DNA of 10,660 bases from Haemophilus parainfluenzae (GTDB lineage: Bacteria; Pseudomonadota; Gammaproteobacteria; Enterobacterales; Pasteurellaceae), in contig JAGZRY010000039.1 in the NCBI GenBank assembly GCA_018381425.1, positions 1-10,660 of the forward strand. The letters are read 5' to 3'. Position numbers and translations under genes: made by a program. Within the stretch, counting starts at the first letter, position 1; each line of letters begins with the position of its first letter. The notes under the pieces were generated by a model. The model searched no databases. It saw only the letters and a list, made by a program, of their open reading frames with translations, and had not been told where the DNA came from. Below, piece by piece: positions 1 through 6,952 of the stretch.

Positions 1-28
1 ACAGACTTATTTTAAAGAGGACAGAATT

Positions 29-952
29 ATGATTATCGTAACAGGTGGCGCCGGTTTTATCGGCAGTAATATCGTTAAAGCATTAAACGATATGGGACGC
101 AAAGATATTTTAGTGGTGGATAACTTAAAAGACGGGACAAAATTCATTAACTTAGTGGATCTTGATATCGCAGATTACTGCGATAAAGAAGACTTCATTG
201 CGTCAATTATTGCAGGTGATGATTTAGGTGATATCGATGCGGTATTCCATGAAGGGGCTTGCTCTGCGACCACTGAGTGGGACGGCAAATACATCATGCA
301 TAATAACTACGAATATTCAAAAGAGTTATTGCATTACTGCTTAGATCGTCAAATTCCGTTCTTGTATGCATCAAGTGCAGCGACTTATGGCGATAAAACT
401 GAATTCCGTGAAGAGCGTGAATTTGAAGGTCCCTTGAATGTGTACGGTTATTCTAAATTCTTATTCGACCAATATGTGCGTGCGATTTTACCTGAAGCAC
501 AATCACCAGTATGTGGTTTCCGTTATTTCAACGTGTATGGTCCGCGTGAAGGTCATAAAGGTTCAATGGCGAGTGTCGCATTCCACTTAAATAACCAGAT
601 TCTTAAAGGCGAAAATCCAAAATTATTTGCTGGCAGTGAACACTTCCGTCGTGATTTCGTTTATGTAGGTGATGTAGCACAAGTCAACATTTGGTGCTGG
701 CAAAACGGCATTTCGGGTATCTTTAACTGCGGTACCGGTAATGCAGAATCTTTCGCTGAAGTGGCGAAAGCGGTGATTAAATTCCATGGTAAAGGTGCAG
801 TGGAAACCATTCCATTCCCAGAGCATTTGAAATCTCGCTATCAAGAATATACGCAAGCAGATTTAACGAAACTTCGCGCAACTGGCTACGACAAACCATT
901 TAAAACTGTCGCGGAAGGTGTGGCTGAGTACATGGTGTGGTTAAATAAATAA
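29..952 (+). CDS. hldD: ADP-L-glycero-D-manno-heptose 6-epimerase
   Basis: Cytoplasmic enzyme that converts ADP-D-glycero-D-manno-heptose to the L-glycero form, the donor for the lipooligosaccharide inner core. It belongs to the extended short-chain dehydrogenase/reductase family. The sequence shows the N-terminal NADP-binding glycine motif TGGAGFIG (residues 5-12), the serine region ASSAATYG (114-121), the catalytic pair Y139/K143 in YGYSK, and [15 protein letters not shown] with K177 (equivalent to the second catalytic lysine described in E. coli HldD). The 307-residue length is normal for the family. The ATG has a good ribosome binding site (AAAGAGG at 14-20). The next gene, waaF, uses the product of this pathway. 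An inverted USS terminator follows the stop codon. Old symbol rfaD. Identity is secure. Confidence 0.97.
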   Translation: MIIVTGGAGFIGSNIVKALNDMGRKDILVVDNLKDGTKFINLVDLDIADYCDKEDFIASIIAGDDLGDIDAVFHEGACSATTEWDGKYIMHNNYEYSKELLHYCLDRQIPFLYASSAATYGDKTEFREEREFEGPLNVYGYSKFLFDQYVRAILPEAQSPVCGFRYFNVYGPREGHKGSMASVAFHLNNQILKGENPKLFAGSEHFRRDFVYVGDVAQVNIWCWQNGISGIFNCGTGNAESFAEVAKAVIKFHGKGAVETIPFPEHLKSRYQEYTQADLTKLRATGYDKPFKTVAEGVAEYMVWLNK

Positions 953-956
953 AAAT

Positions 957-980
957 ATTGAACAAATAATGTCGTTCAAT
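957..980 (+). other. weak inverted repeat after hldD
   Basis: ATTGAAC (957-963) and GTTCAAT (974-980) are perfect 7-bp arms around a 10-nt loop, just after the hldD stop. No T-run follows, so this is not a convincing terminator by itself. It may protect the 3' end or be chance in AT-rich DNA. Confidence 0.3.
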
Positions 981-994
981 ACTAGAAAATGAAT

Positions 995-1035
995 AAAGTG
1001 CGGTTAAAATTGGTCTTATTTTTAGCCGCACTTTT
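995..1035 (+). terminator. inverted-USS terminator after hldD
   Basis: The 5' arm (995-1009) holds a perfect uptake signal AAGTGCGGT (996-1004). The 3' arm (1020-1034) holds the inverted copy with one changed base (GCCGCACTT). The stem is 15 bp with a single T-G wobble, the loop is 10 nt, and TTTTG follows. Inverted uptake signals commonly serve as terminators in Pasteurellaceae. The hairpin ends 16 nt before the waaF start, so it separates waaF from hldD at least partly. Confidence 0.75.
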
Positions 1036-1050
1036 GTTATAAGGTCAAGC

Positions 1051-2109
1051 ATGAATATTTTAATTATCGGCCCGTCTTGGGTCGGCGATATGATGATGTC
1101 GCACAGTTTGTATCAACAGCTCAAACTACAATATCCCCATTGCCAAATTGATGTGATGGCGCCCAATTGGTGCAAACCGCTTTTAGCCCGTATGCCAGAA
1201 GTGCGTCATGCTATTGAAATGCCGCTTGGACACGGCAAGTTTGCCTTGTGTGAACGTTATCGTTTAGGTAAGGCATTGCGCAATCAATATGATATGGCGA
1301 TTGTGTTACCAAACTCCTTGAAGTCTACTTTCATTCCCGCCTTTGCAAAAATAGCGGTGCGTCGAGGCTGGAAAGGGGAGAACCGTTATTTCTTGCTTAA
1401 CGATTTACGCAATAACAAACGTGATTATCCTATGATGGTGCAACGTTATGTCGCGTTAGCTTTTGAGCAAAATGCGGTACCGAAAGCGGCTGGTATTCCT
1501 GTTCTAAAACCTTATTTAACCGTTGATCCCACTCAGCAAGCGGAAACCTTAAAAAACTTTGAAAAACAAACCGCACTTTTAGGCGAACGTCCGATTATCG
1601 GGTTCTGTCCTGGAGCTGAATTTGGTCCAGCTAAACGTTGGCCTCATTATCATTATGCTAAATTGGCTGAAATGCTCATTGAAAAAGGCTATGCCGTGGA
1701 ATTGTTTGGTTCCCCGAAAGACGTAGAGGCCGGCGAACAAATTCGTAATGCATTGCCTGCCGAGTTGCAACCGTTTTGTTTAAATTTAGCGGGACAAACC
1801 AATCTGAATCAGGCGGTAGATTTAATTGCTCACTGCACGGTGATCGTGAGTAACGACAGTGGTTTAATGCACATTGCCGCTGCTACTGATCGTCCGTTAG
1901 TGGCGCTTTACGGCCCAACCAGCCCAACGTACACACCTCCACTATCCGATAAAGCAGAAATCATCCGTTTAATTGAAGGCGATTTGATTAAAGTGCGTAA
2001 AAGCACCGACAGCGCTGAAGGATATCATCAAAGTTTGATCGATATTACGCCAGAAAAAGTATTGGAAAAATTGACCGCACTTTTAAGTGCTAACAAAAAA
2101 GGAATATAA
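1051..2109 (+). CDS. waaF: ADP-heptose:LPS heptosyltransferase II
   Basis: Glycosyltransferase family 9 enzyme, expected at the inner face of the inner membrane, that adds the second L,D-heptose to the lipooligosaccharide core. The N-terminal acceptor domain starts with IIGPSWVGDMMMSHSL (5-20), including the conserved Asp13. The donor-binding half has GAEFGPAKRWP (188-198) and VSNDSGLMHIAAATDRP (266-282). The C-terminus GYHQSLIDITPEKVLEKL is typical of WaaF. The 352-residue length fits the family. The ATG is preceded by AAGG at 1041-1044, six bases upstream. Two perfect uptake signals lie inside the gene (1570-1578 and 2074-2082), the second at its very end. The next CDS starts one base after this stop. 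Old symbol rfaF. Confidence 0.95.
   Translation: MNILIIGPSWVGDMMMSHSLYQQLKLQYPHCQIDVMAPNWCKPLLARMPEVRHAIEMPLGHGKFALCERYRLGKALRNQYDMAIVLPNSLKSTFIPAFAKIAVRRGWKGENRYFLLNDLRNNKRDYPMMVQRYVALAFEQNAVPKAAGIPVLKPYLTVDPTQQAETLKNFEKQTALLGERPIIGFCPGAEFGPAKRWPHYHYAKLAEMLIEKGYAVELFGSPKDVEAGEQIRNALPAELQPFCLNLAGQTNLNQAVDLIAHCTVIVSNDSGLMHIAAATDRPLVALYGPTSPTYTPPLSDKAEIIRLIEGDLIKVRKSTDSAEGYHQSLIDITPEKVLEKLTALLSANKKGI
1570..1578 (-). repeat. DNA uptake signal sequence (Hin-type) inside waaF
   Basis: Reads ACCGCACTT on +, a perfect AAGTGCGGT on -. It is an isolated copy inside coding sequence, so it is an uptake signal and not part of a hairpin. Confidence 0.9.
2074..2082 (-). repeat. DNA uptake signal sequence at the end of waaF
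   Basis: Perfect ACCGCACTT inside the last codons of waaF. It is followed by a partial inverted copy (AAGTGC at 2085-2090), which allows a very short hairpin without a T-run. Confidence 0.88.
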
Positions 2110-2110
2110 A

Positions 2111-2695
2111 ATGGAAATTACATATCAACCTGTATTAGATAAAAGTTATTCTAAAGTAGCTAGGAAAGTAAGTCGTGATATTTATAAACATAATAAATTT
2201 AGTAAGATAATGCATATTGGTGATTTCCTATTGTATTTATTATTTCTGATTCCAAGCTGTTTTATTGCCTTTGTAATGATGGATTGGTCTGAATATTTTT
2301 ATGATTATTATGAAAATATTTTGGCTTATTATGTGGGATATATATTACTTGTCATTTCTCTATTAGCATTTATATACGCAGTTTTAATTCGACCTTATTT
2401 AAATAATCGAGCAATTCAAAGCCAAGTACTTAATAGAATAGAGCAAGAAAAGAGAACCGTACGTATTCAAGACGATGGTTTATATTCTGAAATAGCGCTC
2501 TGCCAAACTTTATATAATTATCGGTACATTCATCATATCGAAAATCATTATGGTTACTTAATGATTCGAGTTGATACAGGCTTGTTTTTCTTAATTCCTC
2601 ATTCAGCCTTTCAAGATGATGCTCATCGAGCAGCATTTGAAGCCGCTTTACGAGAAAAAATAAAAGCTTACCAAGCAGAGCCTTTAAGTAAATAG
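2111..2695 (+). CDS. small two-helix membrane protein with YcxB-like C-terminal domain, unknown function
   Basis: Protein of 194 residues; function not recognised. A charged N-terminus (1-36) is followed by two hydrophobic segments, about 38-57 and 71-93, joined by an acidic, Tyr-rich loop. The cytoplasmic-looking C-terminal part (about 115-184) has the pattern of YcxB-like domains: DDGLYSEIAL, a short strand region, then GLFFLIPHSAF and an Ala/Glu-rich helix. ATG 2111 is chosen because AAGGA (2099-2103) lies seven bases upstream. An upstream GTG at 2087 would add eight residues but would overlap waaF and lacks such a site. The gene is visibly more AT-rich than its neighbours, with many ATA and TAT codons, which may mean recent acquisition or low expression. 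One base separates it from waaF, so co-transcription is likely. Confidence 0.8.
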   Translation: MEITYQPVLDKSYSKVARKVSRDIYKHNKFSKIMHIGDFLLYLLFLIPSCFIAFVMMDWSEYFYDYYENILAYYVGYILLVISLLAFIYAVLIRPYLNNRAIQSQVLNRIEQEKRTVRIQDDGLYSEIALCQTLYNYRYIHHIENHYGYLMIRVDTGLFFLIPHSAFQDDAHRAAFEAALREKIKAYQAEPLSK

Positions 2696-2723
2696 AAAAG
2701 GCGTAACTGGATATGTTAATGAT

Positions 2724-3629
2724 ATGAACCCTCTACGCATACATTTACAATTAATTGGAATGGTGATTTTATGGGGCGCCTCTTGGCCTTGGGGACGAGT
2801 GGTTGCCCAAGCTATGCCGACATTTATTGCTTCAAGCATGCGCTTTTTTTTCGCCATTATTCCACTCATTATTTGGCTATATGCGGCGAATCGTTTCAAA
2901 TATGCTAAACAACTGCGACCTAATCAATGGGTGGGGTTATTGTTAACGGCTTTGCTTGGGATCTTTGGTTATTCGACTTTCTTTATTTGGGGGTTGAAAT
3001 ATGTTCCAGCAGGGCAAGGAACGATGGTCGTTGCCTCTAATCCTGTCTTTACGATGTTTTTTGCTATTTTATTATTTAAAGAAAAATGGAATCGCTGGGT
3101 TGTATTAGGGATGATTATTGCCATTAGCGGTTCTTTGTTAGCCATGACAAAAGGGAATCCAACTAACCTCTTACAAAATTTTGGATTAGGTCAAATGTTA
3201 TTGCTTTGTGCTTTAGTTTGCTGGGTTGCTTATACTTTATTGGCTCGTAAAGTATTAATCGGAATTGATTCTCTCACCGCTACCACGATTTCTTCTACTT
3301 TTGGTTTTTTCATGCTGACGTTGGCAGCATTATGGACGGAAAGTGCGGAAGATTGGGCAACCGTATTTCAATTAAATGGATCGCAATGGTTTAGTTTACT
3401 TGGTCTTGCATTTGGTGCAACGGTATTGGCTTATGCATGGTATTTTGATGGTGTGAAACACTTAGGGGCAGGCAATGCCTCGGCTTACATTATTCTTGTG
3501 CCGATTTTAGGCATTTTATTTTCAGCCGTTTGGTTGAATGAACAGGTGGATTCCTCCTTAATTATTGGGGGCATTTTAGCCGTATCTGGGCTTGGGATTA
3601 TGCACTGGGGAAGAAGGTTAATTAAATGA
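2724..3629 (+). CDS. EamA/DMT-family inner-membrane transporter
   Basis: Protein of 301 residues with about ten hydrophobic helices arranged as two EamA repeats, roughly 7-138 and 150-294, typical of the drug/metabolite transporter superfamily. Family hallmarks include GMVILWGASWPWGR near the N-terminus, YVPAGQGTMVVASNPVFTM at the end of the first repeat, and LGAGNASAYIILVPILGILF in the second. The substrate cannot be read from sequence: relatives export amino acids, metabolites or drugs, or flip lipid-linked sugars. The start ATG has only a weak ribosome binding site, and an in-frame stop at 2685 rules out a much longer N-terminus. The last codon overlaps the waaC start (ATGA, 3626-3629), so the two are probably translated together. 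An uptake-signal-like 9-mer with one mismatch (AAGTGCGGA) lies at 3341-3349. Confidence 0.9.
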   Translation: MNPLRIHLQLIGMVILWGASWPWGRVVAQAMPTFIASSMRFFFAIIPLIIWLYAANRFKYAKQLRPNQWVGLLLTALLGIFGYSTFFIWGLKYVPAGQGTMVVASNPVFTMFFAILLFKEKWNRWVVLGMIIAISGSLLAMTKGNPTNLLQNFGLGQMLLLCALVCWVAYTLLARKVLIGIDSLTATTISSTFGFFMLTLAALWTESAEDWATVFQLNGSQWFSLLGLAFGATVLAYAWYFDGVKHLGAGNASAYIILVPILGILFSAVWLNEQVDSSLIIGGILAVSGLGIMHWGRRLIK

Positions 3630-4579
3630 AAGTATGCGTGATTAAGACTTCCTCTATGGGGGATGTGATTCATACTTTGCCGGCATTGACTGATGCACAG
3701 CATGCTATTCCTAATTTATCTATTGATTGGGTGGTGGAAGAAAACTTTGCAGAAATTCCACGTTGGCATTCCGCCGTAAATCGCGTGATTCCTATTGCTT
3801 TGCGCCGTTGGCGTAAATCGCCTTTTTCCATTAAAACAAGAAATGAGTGGAAAAATTACCGCACTTTGTTGCAGGCCGAAAACTATGATGCGGTAATTGA
3901 TGCACAAGGGCTCATTAAAAGTGCTTTATTTGCAACTCGTTTCGCTCAAGGTATGAAACATGGCTATGATCGTCAAAGTATTCGAGAGCCGTTAGCGTCT
4001 TTTTTCTACGATAAAAAATATGCTATTTCCTATCAACAGCATGCGGTGGAACGAATTCGTCAGCTTTTTGCTCAAGCCTTATCTTATCCATTACCGAAAG
4101 GAAAAGGGGATTATGATATTGCGCGTCATTTTATTTCTATCGATTCTATCGAACCTTATGTGATCTTTTTTCATTCTACGACAAGAGATGAAAAGCATTG
4201 GCCAGAACGTGAATGGCGAAATTTAATCGAAAAACTGACTGCACTTTCTATTCAAGTTCGTTTACCTTGGGGGAATGAAAAAGAAAAGGCGAGAGCTGAA
4301 CGATTAGCCTTAGGCTTGTCTCATGTAGTTGTTTTGCCTAAGCTTTCATTAAATGAGTTAGCCCATCAAATTGCCAATGCAAAAGCCGTGGTATCGGTAG
4401 ACACAGGACTTGCCCATTTAACTGCCGCTTTGGATAAGCCCAATATTACGCTTTATGGCGCAACGGATCCTAAATTGATTGGCTGTTATGGTAAAAATCA
4501 GCATTATTTATCGGCAAGTTCAATGGAAAATATTAAGTCAGATCAAGTGTTTTTAATGCTAAATTTATTAATTAAATAG
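3626..4579 (+). CDS. waaC: ADP-heptose:LPS heptosyltransferase I
   Basis: Family 9 glycosyltransferase that adds the first L,D-heptose to Kdo of lipid A-Kdo. The N-terminus VCVIKTSSMGDVIHTLPAL (3-21) carries D13, matching the catalytic aspartate known in E. coli WaaC. FFHSTTRDEKHWPEREW (181-197) carries K190 for donor phosphate binding, and VSVDTGLAHLTAALDKPNITLYG (256-278) carries D259. The 317-residue length is usual. The start overlaps the end of the transporter gene, with AGAAGG at 3613-3618 as ribosome binding site. In Haemophilus the homologue is called opsX; rfaC is the older enteric symbol. It contains one perfect uptake signal (3858-3866) and one with a single mismatch (4238-4246). 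Confidence 0.93.
   Translation: MKVCVIKTSSMGDVIHTLPALTDAQHAIPNLSIDWVVEENFAEIPRWHSAVNRVIPIALRRWRKSPFSIKTRNEWKNYRTLLQAENYDAVIDAQGLIKSALFATRFAQGMKHGYDRQSIREPLASFFYDKKYAISYQQHAVERIRQLFAQALSYPLPKGKGDYDIARHFISIDSIEPYVIFFHSTTRDEKHWPEREWRNLIEKLTALSIQVRLPWGNEKEKARAERLALGLSHVVVLPKLSLNELAHQIANAKAVVSVDTGLAHLTAALDKPNITLYGATDPKLIGCYGKNQHYLSASSMENIKSDQVFLMLNLLIK
3858..3866 (-). repeat. DNA uptake signal sequence inside waaC
   Basis: Perfect ACCGCACTT on +, isolated within coding sequence. Confidence 0.88.
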
Positions 4580-4641
4580 GCGATAAAATAATCGGAAATA
4601 TATTTATCTGGATTGATTTTAGTCAAAATATTGCCTATTTT
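4574..4641 (+). terminator. possible long-loop hairpin after waaC
   Basis: AAATAGGC (4574-4581, spanning the waaC stop) can pair with GCCTATTT (4633-4640), followed by one more T. The loop is 51 nt and the T-run is short, so this is a weak candidate for a factor-independent terminator. No better one is visible between waaC and the porin gene. Confidence 0.25.
4613..4626. promoter_or_regulatory. FNR-like site upstream of the porin gene
   Basis: TTGATTTTAGTCAA matches the FNR consensus TTGAT-N4-ATCAA in nine of ten specified bases. The centre (4619.5) lies about 78 bp before the inferred start of the porin transcript, a distance where FNR could act from upstream. It may also simply be an AT-rich near-palindrome. 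Confidence 0.4.
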
Positions 4642-4664
4642 CTGATAGTTGGAATAATTTAAGG

Positions 4665-4691
4665 TTGACCATTTAGATTGTAGTGTATAAA
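4665..4691 (+). promoter_or_regulatory. sigma-70 promoter of the porin gene
   Basis: TTGACC (4665-4670) and TATAAA (4686-4691) each match the consensus in five of six bases. The 15-bp spacer is shorter than the ideal 17. The predicted start near 4698 gives a leader of about 45 nt. A strong ribosome binding site, AAGGAA (4732-4737), precedes the ATG. Confidence 0.55.
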
Positions 4692-4743
4692 CTGCAAAAA
4701 GTTCAATTTTTTATTAACTTCATTAAATCATAAGGAAAGCGTT

Positions 4744-5847
4744 ATGAAAAAAACACTTCTTGCTTTATCTGTAGCTGCATTAGCAGCAGGTTCTGCACAA
4801 GCTTATAACTTCCACATTGACCAAACTGGTACAGATGTTGATTTTTACGGTTCTTTACGTGCGAAATGGGAAAGCACCTCTAACAAAACTAACTATGTAA
4901 ATGGTGATGTAACTAAAGAGCACATCAACCATGCAGTTGATAACGATGGTTCACGTTTTGGCTTTAAATTAAAACAAAGTTTAGGTGGCGACTTCTATGC
5001 TTTAGGTCGTGCGGAATGGCGTATGCGTGGTGATGCGCCTTCACAACACGATTTTGATCATGTTTATACTCGCCAACTTTATGCTGGTTTTGGCCACAAA
5101 CAATTCGGTGAGTTAACTTACGGTAACATGGTAACTATCACTGATGAAGTAACACAAAGTGATTTAGCAAATACTTATAGCTTGACTGATGGTTTATTAG
5201 AGACTTCAGCTCGTCGTGTAACACAATATGTTTATAATGGTGACTATGGTTCAAATAAAGTGAAATTTGGTGCGTACTACGGCGGTTCAAGCAAACGTAA
5301 CATCAAAAACGTGGATTTAAAAAATAACCGTAAAAACACTTGGGGTTCAGGTCTTATCTTTGATCATGAAATTGATAGTATCCAAAATGTAACTGTCGCA
5401 GCAGGTTTCACTCGTGAAATCTCTGAAAATGCTAACAAAACAGCATACTACAGCAATGCTTATGCTTTAGGTTTAGCATATAACTTTGTTCACACTACTT
5501 ATGGTTTAGACCTTGCTCACAAAGATACTAAAAATAAAGATGGTGCAGGTAACAAAGTAAAAAATAATGAAGTGACCGCAGTAATTCGCCAAGGTTTAAA
5601 TGAAGACTGGAATGTATATGCAATGTATTCTTACAAAACTGAGAAAACTTTACCTGTAGGTTCTGCATATTCAAAATCAACAGATCGCCAATTCTTAGTG
5701 GGTACTGAATACTATGTATTTAAACAAGGTTCTTTAAAAGTGAAACCATTCTTAGAATGGCAAGCAACTCGTACTAAATACGAAAATGATACACAAGATC
5801 GTAGCCGTGACTTCAAAACTGTTATCGGTTTACGTGCATACTGGTAA
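4744..5847 (+). CDS. outer-membrane general porin (OmpP2-like)
   Basis: Trimeric beta-barrel porins of this type let small hydrophilic solutes cross the outer membrane. The 367-residue precursor has a classical signal peptide (MKK, hydrophobic core, SAQA), with predicted cleavage after A20. The mature part begins with a first-strand pattern common in bacterial porins (TDVDFYGSLRAKWE), then GSRFGFKLKQSLGGDFYALGRAEW and GFGHKQFGELTYGN, and continues with alternating amphipathic strands and Lys/Asn-rich putative loops. The length and N-terminal layout fit Pasteurellaceae OmpP2-type porins. The last residue is Trp (GLRAYW) where Phe is most common; an aromatic end is the outer-membrane assembly signal, so Trp should still work. 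Codon choice is uniform and the ribosome binding site is strong, as expected for an abundant protein. The gene has its own promoter and terminator. The exact orthologue name is uncertain. Confidence 0.9.
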   Translation: MKKTLLALSVAALAAGSAQAYNFHIDQTGTDVDFYGSLRAKWESTSNKTNYVNGDVTKEHINHAVDNDGSRFGFKLKQSLGGDFYALGRAEWRMRGDAPSQHDFDHVYTRQLYAGFGHKQFGELTYGNMVTITDEVTQSDLANTYSLTDGLLETSARRVTQYVYNGDYGSNKVKFGAYYGGSSKRNIKNVDLKNNRKNTWGSGLIFDHEIDSIQNVTVAAGFTREISENANKTAYYSNAYALGLAYNFVHTTYGLDLAHKDTKNKDGAGNKVKNNEVTAVIRQGLNEDWNVYAMYSYKTEKTLPVGSAYSKSTDRQFLVGTEYYVFKQGSLKVKPFLEWQATRTKYENDTQDRSRDFKTVIGLRAYW

Positions 5848-5872
5848 TTTATCAGTTTAATCTTATAAAACG

Positions 5873-5905
5873 AGCGGATAGTGAAAGCTATCCGCTTTTC
5901 TTTTT
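5873..5905 (+). terminator. strong terminator of the porin gene
   Basis: AGCGGATAG (5873-5881) pairs perfectly with CTATCCGCT (5888-5896) around a 6-nt loop. TTTTCTTTTT follows. It starts 26 nt after the porin stop codon. Confidence 0.92.
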
Positions 5906-5906
5906 G

Positions 5907-5935
5907 CTTGTAATTTTGATTTTCACCCCCATATA
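5907..5935 (+). promoter_or_regulatory. hslO: sigma-32 heat-shock promoter of hslO
   Basis: CTTGTAA (5907-5913) matches the sigma-32 -35 element CTTGAAA in six of seven bases. CCCCATATA (5927-5935) matches the -10 element CCCCATNTA perfectly. The spacer of 13 bp is in the accepted range of 13-15. It stands just after the porin terminator and 108 bp before the start of hslO, a known heat-shock gene, so motif and context agree. Transcription would begin near 5942. Confidence 0.75.
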
Positions 5936-5948
5936 TTGCACAGGCACG

Positions 5949-6017
5949 AAGTGCGGTAACAAAACGGCATCTTTTTTGAAGTTTTAGATTTATTCACAAA
6001 ATTGACCGCACTTTTTA
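5949..6017 (+). repeat. inverted pair of perfect USS in the hslO leader
   Basis: AAGTGCGGT (5949-5957) and ACCGCACTT (6005-6013) are perfect, oppositely oriented uptake signals 47 nt apart. The second continues into a five-T run (6012-6016). In RNA they form a 9-bp stem with a long loop. The pair lies between the predicted hslO promoter and its ribosome binding site (AGGA at 6032-6035). It could act as an uptake signal pair, a leaky terminator or a leader hairpin. Confidence 0.7.
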
Positions 6018-6042
6018 CTCAAAGAATAAATAGGAACAAATA

Positions 6043-6909
6043 ATGAATTATACTCAAGATAATGACAAACTTTACCGTTACCTTTTTCAAAACCGTGCAG
6101 TGCGTGGTGAATGGGTGCGATTAAACCAAACTTTTACTGATACCTTGAATACCCATCATTATCCAAAAGCAGTACAAAACTTATTGGGTGAGATGATGGT
6201 AGCGACTAATTTGTTGACCGCAACATTAAAATTTAACGGTAATATTACTGTTCAAATTCAAGGTGATGGCCCATTAAAATTAGTTTTAGTAAATGGTAAT
6301 GACCAACAACAGATCCGTGCATTAGCACGTGTACAAGGTGATATTCAAGATGGTATGAGCCTTCATGATATGATCGGCAAAGGCGTATTAGTGATTACGA
6401 TTGCGCCGACAGAAGGCGAGCGTTATCAGGGTGTTATCGGTTTAGATAAACCAACAATTACGGAATGTTTAGAAGATTATTTTGTTCGTTCAGAACAATT
6501 ACAAACCCAACTTATTATTCGTACAGGTGAATATGAAGGCAAACCAGTTGCTGCAGGGATGTTGTTGCAAATCATGCCCGATGGGCAAGGTACGCCAGAG
6601 GATTTTGAGCATTTAACTACGTTGGCGGCAACCGTAAAAGATGATGAGTTATTTGGATTACCAGCCGAAGAATTACTATATCGTTTATATCACGAAGAAG
6701 TAGTGGAAGTTTTTGAACCGCAAACTGTTTCTTTCTTCTGCGGTTGCTCACCTGAACGTTCTGGTGCAGCATTGTTGCTGATTCCAGAAGCTGAAATTGA
6801 TGAAATCTTAGAAGAGCATAAAGGCAGTATTGATATGCAGTGTGAATGTTGTGGCACACATTACTTCTTCAATAAAGAATCCATCAATAAACTCAAACAA
6901 GCACAATAA
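6043..6909 (+). CDS. hslO: Hsp33, redox-regulated holding chaperone
   Basis: Cytoplasmic chaperone that is inactive when reduced and zinc-bound, and binds unfolding proteins after oxidation together with heat. The 288 residues cover the whole family length. The N-terminal domain has LYRYLFQNRAVRGEWVRL (10-27) and IQIQGDGPLKLVL-type core strands (69-82). The C-terminal redox switch has the zinc cysteines C233-G-C235 and C267-E-C269-C270, matching the CxC...CxxC signature with 31 residues between pairs. C269 is an additional cysteine inside the CxxC motif. The start ATG follows AGGA at 6032-6035. A sigma-32-type promoter lies upstream and a perfect hairpin terminator follows. In E. coli hslO is directly next to pckA, and here the two are separated only by a divergently oriented esterase gene. 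Confidence 0.96.
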   Translation: MNYTQDNDKLYRYLFQNRAVRGEWVRLNQTFTDTLNTHHYPKAVQNLLGEMMVATNLLTATLKFNGNITVQIQGDGPLKLVLVNGNDQQQIRALARVQGDIQDGMSLHDMIGKGVLVITIAPTEGERYQGVIGLDKPTITECLEDYFVRSEQLQTQLIIRTGEYEGKPVAAGMLLQIMPDGQGTPEDFEHLTTLAATVKDDELFGLPAEELLYRLYHEEVVEVFEPQTVSFFCGCSPERSGAALLLIPEAEIDEILEEHKGSIDMQCECCGTHYFFNKESINKLKQAQ

Positions 6910-6910
6910 G

Positions 6911-6944
6911 AAAAATCCCCGTTCATGATAACGGGGATTTTTTT
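6911..6944. terminator. bidirectional terminator between hslO and the esterase gene
   Basis: A perfect 13-bp inverted repeat (6911-6923 and 6930-6942) has a GC-rich core, TCCCCGTT/AACGGGGA, and a 6-nt loop. The A-run on the left and T-run on the right let it stop hslO on + and the esterase gene on -, whose stop codon is only 9 bp away. Confidence 0.93.
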
Positions 6945-6952
6945 ATGCGCTT

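Noticed and set aside
957..990. Sigma-70 promoter for waaF using TTGAAC (958-963)
   Set aside because: At normal spacing the -10 region (ACTAGA or TACTAG) matches poorly, so it cannot be supported.
2077..2090. GCACTT-TT-AAGTGC hairpin at the waaF end
   Set aside because: A two-base loop and no T-run make it a poor terminator; it is the uptake signal with a partial neighbouring copy.
2087..2110. GTG start that would lengthen the small membrane protein by eight residues
   Set aside because: It overlaps the waaF end and has no suitable ribosome binding site, whereas ATG 2111 has AAGGA at the right distance.
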